DNA from: Candidatus Krumholzibacteriota bacterium
GTDB taxonomy: Bacteria > Krumholzibacteriota > Krumholzibacteriia > Krumholzibacteriales > Krumholzibacteriaceae
Assembly: GCA_016932415.1 (NCBI GenBank)
Contig: JAFGCX010000032.1
Coordinates: 1 to 20,375, forward strand
Length of the DNA: 20,375 nucleotides
Direction: 5' to 3'
Positions 15,016-20,375 of the stretch are shown in pieces. Both the position numbers and the translations under genes were made by a program. Position 1 is the first letter of the stretch; every line of letters begins with the position of its first letter. The notes under the pieces were generated by a model that had not been told where the DNA came from, searched no databases, and saw only the letters and a list, made by a program, of their open reading frames with translations.

Positions 15016-16995
15016 CTATTTATCGATCCCGGCGACAAGTTCCGCTATATCGAGCACTTTGATATTTTCAACATCACGGGATTTCAGTCCGTCCTCGAAC
15101 ATCGTCAGACAGAAAGGACAGGCGGTGAAGATCCGGTCTACTCCGAGTCCAAGCGACTCATCGACCCTTTCCTCGTTTATCCTTTTTCCTGTATCCTCTT
15201 CCATCCACATGCGTCCTCCGCCAGCTCCGCAGCAGAAAGAACGTTTTCCATGCCGTCCGAATTCGGCCAGATCGGTCTTGACAACGCTATTGATCAGATC
15301 ACGCGGCTCATCGATGATATCATTGTAGCGTCCCAGGTAGCATGAATCGTGATAGACGCCTTTTTTGAAATCCGCCTTCACCGCCCCGAGCTTTCCTTCC
15401 CTGACCAGCTCCAGCAGAAATTCGCTATGGTGCATTACCGGTTTTTCGTAACCGAACTGGGGATATTCGACCCTGAACGTATTCAACCCGTGAGGACAGG
15501 CGGTCAGGATCGTGTTGAACGAATATTTTCCCAGCGTTTCTATATTAGCTTCGATCAGCGTCTGGGCGAGATATTCGTTACCCATCCTTCTCGCCGTTTC
15601 CCCACAGCACATCTCCTCGGTCCCTAGAATAGCGAAATCGACCTTTGCCTTTTTCAACAGGCTGGCGATCGCCCTGCTGACACTCTGGCCCCTCGAATCA
15701 AAAGAACCGGCGCAACCGACCCAGAAGAGGATATCGAATTCTTTCTTTTCTGAAGCGAGAGGGATATCGAGGCCCTCGGCCCAATCCGCCCTCGCCGAAT
15801 ATCCCATCGTCCATGGATTATAATTGACTTCCATATTTTTAAAGACCGGTTGCATCTCGGCGGGAAAACGGCTTTCCGTCATAACGAGATAGCGCCTCAG
15901 GTCGACGATCTTCTGAACGTGCTCGATGAATGGAGGACACTCCTGCATACAGGCGCCGCACGTCGTGCAGGCCCATATCTCGTCCTCTGTCATTGTACCG
16001 GGGATGATCGGCATACCTTCCAGTCTCTCGGGCGCAGCCTTCAGCAATCTTCCCCTGTCCTCCATAAGAAGCCCTCTCATGCGATGGATCATCCTGAAGG
16101 GACTCAGCGGTTTTTCTGTCATGAACGCCGGACAGGCCGCCTGGCATCTTCCACATTCGGTACAGGCATAGAGATCGAGAAGCTGCTTCCACGTGAAATC
16201 CTGCAGCTCTGAATTGCCGAATTTTTCAGCAGTCTCATCCTCGAAATCCATACGCGAAAGGGTTCCGGGGGATCCGAGATTGCGAAGGTATATATTCGGG
16301 ATCGCTCCGAGGATATGAATATGTTTAGAGAACGGAACATAAAGCAGGAAAAAGAAAATGATCAGATGATGTATCCAGGCGAGGATGCTCTCGGCTATGT
16401 GCAGATCGAATCCTTTTCCTTCGAAAAGCTTCGCGGCGATGGCTGAAACAGGAGCATACCGGCTATCGATCTTCCCGTCTATGATCCCGATACCCTTTAT
16501 GCAGAACATAAGCAGTATCAGTACAAAGATCAGCGAGAGTATGAATACCGCTTCATTCCTCGCCCCCGGGTCGTCTATTTTGAGTCTGACCGGTTTAATA
16601 ATAAACCGCCTGTAAAACGACACTATGATTGCGAAAAGGACCAGAAGCGCCAGAATGTCCTGAAGAAGAGATATCCATCCGGCTGCTGTCGCGCCGAAAA
16701 GAGCGACATAGCTGAAGCCGGGGACGATCATGCCGGTTATATGCTCTATTGTTCCGAGCGTAATAAAGATGAATCCCCAGAAAATCAGGAAATGACCTAT
16801 CCCGGCGGGTTGCGCCAGAACTCTTGCCTGCCCGGCGACGTATACTATTACCGACCAGATACGCTTGCCGGGACTACCGAATCCGCCCTGCTTTCTGCCT
16901 AGCAGAAGCGTGCGGATCAACATCCTTACGATAAAACCGAAGGCCGCCAGGGTGGCAGCGAAAAGAACGATCAGGATAGCACCCTGTACAGTCAT
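15016..16995 (-). CDS. Membrane Fe-S ETF:quinone oxidoreductase (HdrD-like)
   Basis: A 659-aa protein. The N-terminal third is a membrane domain with about six helices and several His (68, 85, 209, 210), like the NarI/HdrE b-type cytochrome. Then two 4Fe-4S motifs: C278xxC281xxC284xxxC288P and C343xxC346xxC349xxxC353P. Two CCG domains follow (C428...CCG 463-465...C500; C552...CCG 588-590...C626), which in HdrB/HdrD hold noncubane clusters. This order matches the membrane reductases found beside etfAB that pass electrons from ETF to menaquinone (EMO/EtfD-like). The start at 16995 has GGAGG four bases upstream; the frame opens earlier at 17037. Last gene of the acyl-CoA dehydrogenase-etfBA operon, which fixes its partner. 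The electron acceptor (menaquinone) is inferred. Confidence 0.9.
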   Translation of the reverse strand: MTVQGAILIVLFAATLAAFGFIVRMLIRTLLLGRKQGGFGSPGKRIWSVIVYVAGQARVLAQPAGIGHFLIFWGFIFITLGTIEHITGMIVPGFSYVALFGATAAGWISLLQDILALLVLFAIIVSFYRRFIIKPVRLKIDDPGARNEAVFILSLIFVLILLMFCIKGIGIIDGKIDSRYAPVSAIAAKLFEGKGFDLHIAESILAWIHHLIIFFFLLYVPFSKHIHILGAIPNIYLRNLGSPGTLSRMDFEDETAEKFGNSELQDFTWKQLLDLYACTECGRCQAACPAFMTEKPLSPFRMIHRMRGLLMEDRGRLLKAAPERLEGMPIIPGTMTEDEIWACTTCGACMQECPPFIEHVQKIVDLRRYLVMTESRFPAEMQPVFKNMEVNYNPWTMGYSARADWAEGLDIPLASEKKEFDILFWVGCAGSFDSRGQSVSRAIASLLKKAKVDFAILGTEEMCCGETARRMGNEYLAQTLIEANIETLGKYSFNTILTACPHGLNTFRVEYPQFGYEKPVMHHSEFLLELVREGKLGAVKADFKKGVYHDSCYLGRYNDIIDEPRDLINSVVKTDLAEFGRHGKRSFCCGAGGGRMWMEEDTGKRINEERVDESLGLGVDRIFTACPFCLTMFEDGLKSRDVENIKVLDIAELVAGIDK

Positions 16996-17041
16996 ACTAC
17001 CTCCAGAAAGAAAAAATCCCGGAACCCCGGTCCGCAAAAAA

Positions 17042-18025
17042 CTAATTCAGAAGTTTCTTTATCTCCTCGGTCAGGATCGGGACGATCTCAAAAAGGTCTC
17101 CAACGATGCCGTAGTGAGCCTTCTCAAATATAGGCGCGTTGGGATCCTTGTTGATCGCTACGATCACCTTCGAAGTCCTCATCCCGGCCAGATGCTGTAT
17201 CGCTCCGGATATCCCGCATGCTATATAGAGCTTCGGATTGACGACCTTGCCGGTCTGACCTACCTGCAGAGGCTGTTCGGCGAATCCCGCGTCGACCGCG
17301 GCTCTTGAAGCACCGACAGCTCCTCCGAAAAGATCGGCCAGATCGCCGAGTAATTTGAAATTCGCCGCGTCCTTCATCGCCCTTCCGCCGGAGACGATCA
17401 CATCAGCCTCGCTTACGTCCGGACGTCCACCGCTCAGAGGGACGATCTCGGTAGCGATAGCCCTTATCATCTCTCTTGTCACTCCGGAAGGCCTCTGCAC
17501 AACATCGCTCGAATCGGCACCTTCCCCAGCCGGGGCGATATTATTCGGTCTTATCGTCACGAATACAGGATGATCTCCCACCGGAGTAATATCGATAAGG
17601 AGCTTGCCCGAATAGACAGGTCTGCGCGCCACCAGGGAAGTACCCTCGACTCTGAGATCGACACAGTCACTGAACATCACTCCATCGACCTTCGCCGCCG
17701 TTCTCGGGCCGAGATCGCGCCCCATGGCCGTCGCGCCGAGAAGAATATAACCGTATCCTTCTTCCTTTATCATTCCGGCAAGAGCTTCCGCGTAACCTTC
17801 AGTAGAGTAGTTATCCAGGATCTCGTCACTCAAGACGGCGATCTTTCGAAGACCCAGCTTTCTGACCTTCTCCGCCTCATTTTCAGATCCCCTTCCCATA
17901 AGGACCGCGTCAATCGATCCACCTGTGCTTTCCGTTATTACCTTACCCGCGGCGATCAATTCCCTGACCACCTTCTTGATCTCTCCACCTCTTAATTCAC
18001 CAAAAACCAGAACATCGTTTGCCAT
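17042..18025 (-). CDS. etfA: Electron transfer flavoprotein, alpha subunit
   Basis: A 327-aa subunit that binds FAD and, with EtfB, carries electrons from acyl-CoA dehydrogenases. The C-terminal FAD domain is complete: SGGR (212-215), AVGASRAAVDAGF (236-248), QVGQTGK (254-260), GISGAIQHLAGM (271-282) and INKDPNAPIF (291-300). The frame opens five codons earlier, but ATG 18025 is preferred because GGAGG lies eight bases before it, inside those codons. It lies 21 bp after etfB and 46 bp before the membrane reductase gene. Whether the pair is a simple or a bifurcating ETF cannot be settled by eye; the adjacent quinone reductase argues for simple transfer to quinone. Confidence 0.97.
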   Translation of the reverse strand: MANDVLVFGELRGGEIKKVVRELIAAGKVITESTGGSIDAVLMGRGSENEAEKVRKLGLRKIAVLSDEILDNYSTEGYAEALAGMIKEEGYGYILLGATAMGRDLGPRTAAKVDGVMFSDCVDLRVEGTSLVARRPVYSGKLLIDITPVGDHPVFVTIRPNNIAPAGEGADSSDVVQRPSGVTREMIRAIATEIVPLSGGRPDVSEADVIVSGGRAMKDAANFKLLGDLADLFGGAVGASRAAVDAGFAEQPLQVGQTGKVVNPKLYIACGISGAIQHLAGMRTSKVIVAINKDPNAPIFEKAHYGIVGDLFEIVPILTEEIKKLLN

Positions 18026-18046
18026 TGCAGAATCCTCCATAATCTC

Positions 18047-18838
18047 TTATATGATTTTTGCCTCTTCACGCAGCAGGCGAGCAAGTTCTTTGACAGCATC
18101 CGAGACCTCTTCAGCCTCGACCATCCTGCATTCCCCTCCCTTTGGAAGGGTAAGCCATTTTAATATTCTGCTCGCGCCGGCGCCTGGAGCTTCATCGAAT
18201 CCCAGATCGGCCAGAGTCCTGGTCCTTATCTCTTTCTTTTTCGCTTTCATGATACCGGGCAGCGACGCGTATCTCGGTTCATTGAGACCCTTGTCGCATG
18301 AGACGATCACTGGAAGCGAGGTCTCGATCATCTCTGTTCCACCCTCGATCCTCCTGCCCACGACCGCTTTCGAGGCGTCTTCGGAAAGCTCGAAAGAGCC
18401 TGCGATATTCACCTGGGGAATATCAAGCATCTCGGCGAGGCCGCTCTGGACCTGCGCCGTATCATCGTCTATACCCTGTTTTCCACAAAATATGATATCG
18501 AACCCCTCTTCACCGATAGCTTTTGCCAGAACGGCAGCGGTCGTGAAAGGAGACGGCGCCTTCAGAGCCGGATCGCAGATATGAACCGCGTCGTCAGCAC
18601 CCATGGCAAGAGCGGTCCGTATGACCTCGGTCGATTCTTCAGGACCGAGGCAGACGACGGTGACTTTACTGTCTCCGCCGATCTTTTCCTTCAGCTTGAT
18701 CCCTTCCTCGATCCCATATTCATCGTATGTATTGATTATGAATTTTACTCCGTCTTCCCTGATGCCCGTACCTTCCTGATTGATCAGGATCTTCGCTTCG
18801 GTATCAGGAACGCGTTTAAGCAGAACAATGATCTTCAA
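18047..18838 (-). CDS. etfB: Electron transfer flavoprotein, beta subunit (TTG start)
   Basis: A 263-aa partner of EtfA. It shows the N-terminal KRVPDTEAKI, the nucleotide-binding GKQGIDDDTAQV (119-130) and the family signature LNEPRYASLPGIMKAKKK (185-202), where the Leu loop docks onto acyl-CoA dehydrogenases. Translation begins at TTG (18836-18838), with a strong AGGAGG five bases upstream; the protein begins exactly as EtfB family members do, so the start is secure. It lies 36 bp after the acyl-CoA dehydrogenase gene. Confidence 0.97.
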   Translation of the reverse strand: MKIIVLLKRVPDTEAKILINQEGTGIREDGVKFIINTYDEYGIEEGIKLKEKIGGDSKVTVVCLGPEESTEVIRTALAMGADDAVHICDPALKAPSPFTTAAVLAKAIGEEGFDIIFCGKQGIDDDTAQVQSGLAEMLDIPQVNIAGSFELSEDASKAVVGRRIEGGTEMIETSLPVIVSCDKGLNEPRYASLPGIMKAKKKEIRTRTLADLGFDEAPGAGASRILKWLTLPKGGECRMVEAEEVSDAVKELARLLREEAKII

Positions 18839-18874
18839 TTCTTCCTCCTCTCGGCAGTCCTTTCCCTATCCGGA

Positions 18875-20038
18875 TCAGGATGGATAAGCCTGCTCGTACT
18901 CTTCTATGACTTTTTTCGCTATTACAAGTCTCTGTATCTCGCTGGTCCCCTCATATATCTCGGTGACGCGGGCGTCCCTGAAAAGCCTCTCGATACGGAA
19001 CTCTTCGGTATAACCGACTCCTCCGTGTATCTGCATCGATTCATAGGCTATCTCGTTTGCCGCGCGGGTCGAGTATAATTTCGCCATCGACGCTTCTTTC
19101 GAACAGGGCTTGCCTTCATCCCTCATCCTCGCTGCTCTGTATACAAGAAGTCTTGCCGCGTCAAGTTTTACCGCCATATCGGCGATCTTCCACTTCGTCC
19201 CCTGAAAATCTATTATCTTCTGACCGAACTGGCTTCTCTCCCTCGCGAAAAGGACCGCGTCATCCATAGCTCCCTGGGCTATTCCAAGCGCCTGGGAAGC
19301 GATCCCGATCCTTCCACCGTCCAGAGCGCCAAGAGCGATCTTCATCCCGTGACCGACTTCTCCGATCAGGTTCCCTGCCGGCACCCTGCAATCCTCGAAC
19401 ACAAGTTCGACTGTCGTCGACGACTTCATGCCCATCTTGTGTTCACGCTTCCCGATCGAGAAGCCCGGAAAAGACGGTTCGACAAGAAAGGCTGAAAGAC
19501 CATCAGTCCTTTTGCCGTGATCTGTTCGGGCGACTACTATTATCACGCCGGCTTTATCACCGGTAGAGATGAATATCTTGTTTCCGTTAAGGATATAATC
19601 ATCACCATCGACGACAGCCGTCATCCTGATCGCCGATACGTCGCTTCCCGCTTCACTCTCTGTTATCGCGTAAACTCCAATCATATCTCCCGATGCCATC
19701 GACGGGAGGTACTTCTTTTTGAGAGCGTCGCTCCCATATTTAAGGACGATCGCGTTTGCCAGCGAATTATGGACCGATACCGCTATCGCCGTCGCGGGAC
19801 AGACCCTGCTGATCTCTTCAAGAGCCAGGGTGAGACAGAATGTCCCGAAATCAACCCCTCCATACTCTTCAGGAACAGTCATCCCCATGAATCCCAGTTC
19901 ACCCAGTTTTCTGTAAATGGCGTCCTGGAACACAGCTTCACGATTTGCCGTATCCGCAACTGCGGCAAGGTCTTTGGCGGCAAAATCACGAATGGTCTTC
20001 TGGATCATCCGTTCTTCTTCACTAAGTGTCAACCACAT
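18875..20038 (-). CDS. Acyl-CoA dehydrogenase (short-chain, butyryl-CoA dehydrogenase-like)
   Basis: A 387-aa FAD enzyme catalysing alpha,beta-dehydrogenation of acyl-CoA, first oxidative step of beta-oxidation or of amino-acid catabolism. It has the usual three-domain length, AITESEAGSD (124-133) and ERSQFGQKI (267-275) for FAD and substrate contacts, MQIHGGVGY (335-343), and catalytic base Glu363 in YEGTSEIQR. Placement of the Glu in that motif is that of short/medium/short-branched-chain enzymes. GAGG a few bases before the ATG supports the start. First gene of an operon with etfB, etfA and the quinone reductase, all same strand with gaps under 50 bp. Chain length not determinable. Confidence 0.95.
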   Translation of the reverse strand: MWLTLSEEERMIQKTIRDFAAKDLAAVADTANREAVFQDAIYRKLGELGFMGMTVPEEYGGVDFGTFCLTLALEEISRVCPATAIAVSVHNSLANAIVLKYGSDALKKKYLPSMASGDMIGVYAITESEAGSDVSAIRMTAVVDGDDYILNGNKIFISTGDKAGVIIVVARTDHGKRTDGLSAFLVEPSFPGFSIGKREHKMGMKSSTTVELVFEDCRVPAGNLIGEVGHGMKIALGALDGGRIGIASQALGIAQGAMDDAVLFARERSQFGQKIIDFQGTKWKIADMAVKLDAARLLVYRAARMRDEGKPCSKEASMAKLYSTRAANEIAYESMQIHGGVGYTEEFRIERLFRDARVTEIYEGTSEIQRLVIAKKVIEEYEQAYPS

Positions 20039-20100
20039 GATTTTCCTCTGGCTAATCAGTAAACTCTACAAGATCTCAGTCGCCCGGTACATAAAGGTTC

Positions 20101-20130
20101 AAGATACATCAATCCTGTAGCCGGTGTCAA
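20101..20130 (-). promoter_or_regulatory. Promoter of the acyl-CoA dehydrogenase-etf operon
   Basis: The minus strand has a perfect TTGACA (20125-20130), 18 bases, then TATCTT (20101-20106), leaving a leader of about 55 nt before the ATG at 20038. The -10 matches 4 of 6. No operator palindrome for a FadR-like repressor stands out nearby. Confidence 0.55.
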
Positions 20131-20205
20131 TCTCCCGTTTGGAATGGTGTTTCCGCGGCAGAGCAAGTCTCCGGCCGGATGGGGAATGGAAACCGGATCC
20201 CCCTC

Positions 20206-20257
20206 CAACGAAAGACCCGGCTACCAGTTCTTTCGTTGACTTGACAACCGGGTCTTT
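20206..20257 (-). terminator. Hairpin after the secreted-protein gene, with an alternative fold
   Basis: AAAGACCCGG (20211-20220) pairs perfectly with CCGGGTCTTT (20248-20257) around a 27-base loop, 30 bp after the stop of the gene entering from the right edge. A competing perfect 10-bp stem, CAACGAAAGA (20206-20215) with TCTTTCGTTG (20229-20238), shares part of the same arm, so the two cannot form together. On the minus strand the tract after the first stem is UUUCGUUG (its U3 is the end of the stem), weak for an intrinsic terminator. Confidence 0.5.
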
Positions 20258-20286
20258 ATTCGACTCTTTTTACTCAAATGAGACAG

Positions 20287-20375
20287 TCACCGCAGAAGGA
20301 TCATCTTCCTGACCGCCTTCACCCCCCCGGTACCGAGCCTTGAAAAGTAGACGCCGCTCGCTACCGGCTCTCCCC
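20287..20375 (-). CDS. Secreted protein, C-terminal sorting tail only (partial)
   Basis: The last 28 codons of a gene entering from beyond the window edge. The reading includes ASGVYFSRL, a short Gly-rich turn and VRKMILLR just before the TGA. This is the form of the T9SS type A / FlgD-Ig C-terminal domain ([AP]SGVYFYRL...xxRKMVLLR) common on exported enzymes and large surface proteins of the FCB group. The frame has no other plausible reading, since it ends exactly after the conserved Leu-Leu-Arg. The body of the protein, and so its function, is not visible. Confidence 0.75.
   Translation of the reverse strand, partial: GEPVASGVYFSRLGTGGVKAVRKMILLR

Noticed and set aside
1-20375. CRISPR arrays, IS elements, phage genes or tRNAs
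   Set aside because: No regularly spaced repeats, transposase or integrase motifs, terminal inverted repeats or cloverleaf sequences were seen.

Overview
The window reads as chromosomal DNA from a Gram-negative-type, lipoprotein-rich bacterium. At the right edge is the end of a secreted protein with a C-terminal sorting tail of the T9SS/FlgD-Ig kind (ASGVYFSRL...VRKMILLR). At the left edge is the 5' end of a 16S rRNA. Together with the mixed house-keeping genes, these suggest the FCB group or a candidate phylum near it (Krumholzibacteria/Eisenbacteria-like). That placement is inference: only 84 nt of 16S are present. I see no phage, IS element, CRISPR array or tRNA.

Layout. (1) 1-533: the start of a minus-strand rRNA operon with two tandem TTGACA promoters, a boxA antitermination site and a leader hairpin, divergent from a class A penicillin-binding protein gene (534-2654, +). 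(2) 2742-5611 (-): a compact operon of a YhaM-like OB/HD exoribonuclease, alanine racemase and deoxyribose-phosphate aldolase. (3) 5824-7786 (-): two lipoprotein genes, one unrecognised and one a 5'-nucleotidase-like metallophosphatase that has lost several metal ligands. A clear intrinsic terminator ends the block. (4) 8077-14972 (+): the most interesting part. A TPR lipoprotein, an NtrB-type sensor kinase and an NtrC-type sigma-54 activator are followed by a near-consensus -24/-12 sigma-54 promoter at 12049-12064. This promoter drives a secreted helical-repeat protein, a small lipoprotein and an outer-membrane beta-barrel-like protein. (5) 15016-20038 (-): acyl-CoA dehydrogenase, etfB, etfA and a membrane Fe-S (HdrD-like) ETF:quinone oxidoreductase, a complete route from acyl-CoA to the quinone pool. 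(6) 20287-20375 (-): the C-terminus of a secreted protein, followed by a hairpin.

How the parts work together. Region 4 can be read from sequence alone as a closed circuit: lipoprotein and sensor, then sigma-54 activator, then one adjacent sigma-54 promoter, then a three-compartment envelope module (periplasmic helical protein, lipoprotein, OM protein). None of the three target proteins belongs to a family I recognise, so this is the best candidate here for an undescribed system. Regions 2 and 5 are ordinary metabolism with unusually tidy operon structure. Most start sites were reset from the longest possible frame using Shine-Dalgarno sites, signal peptides or stop/start overlaps, as noted in each entry.
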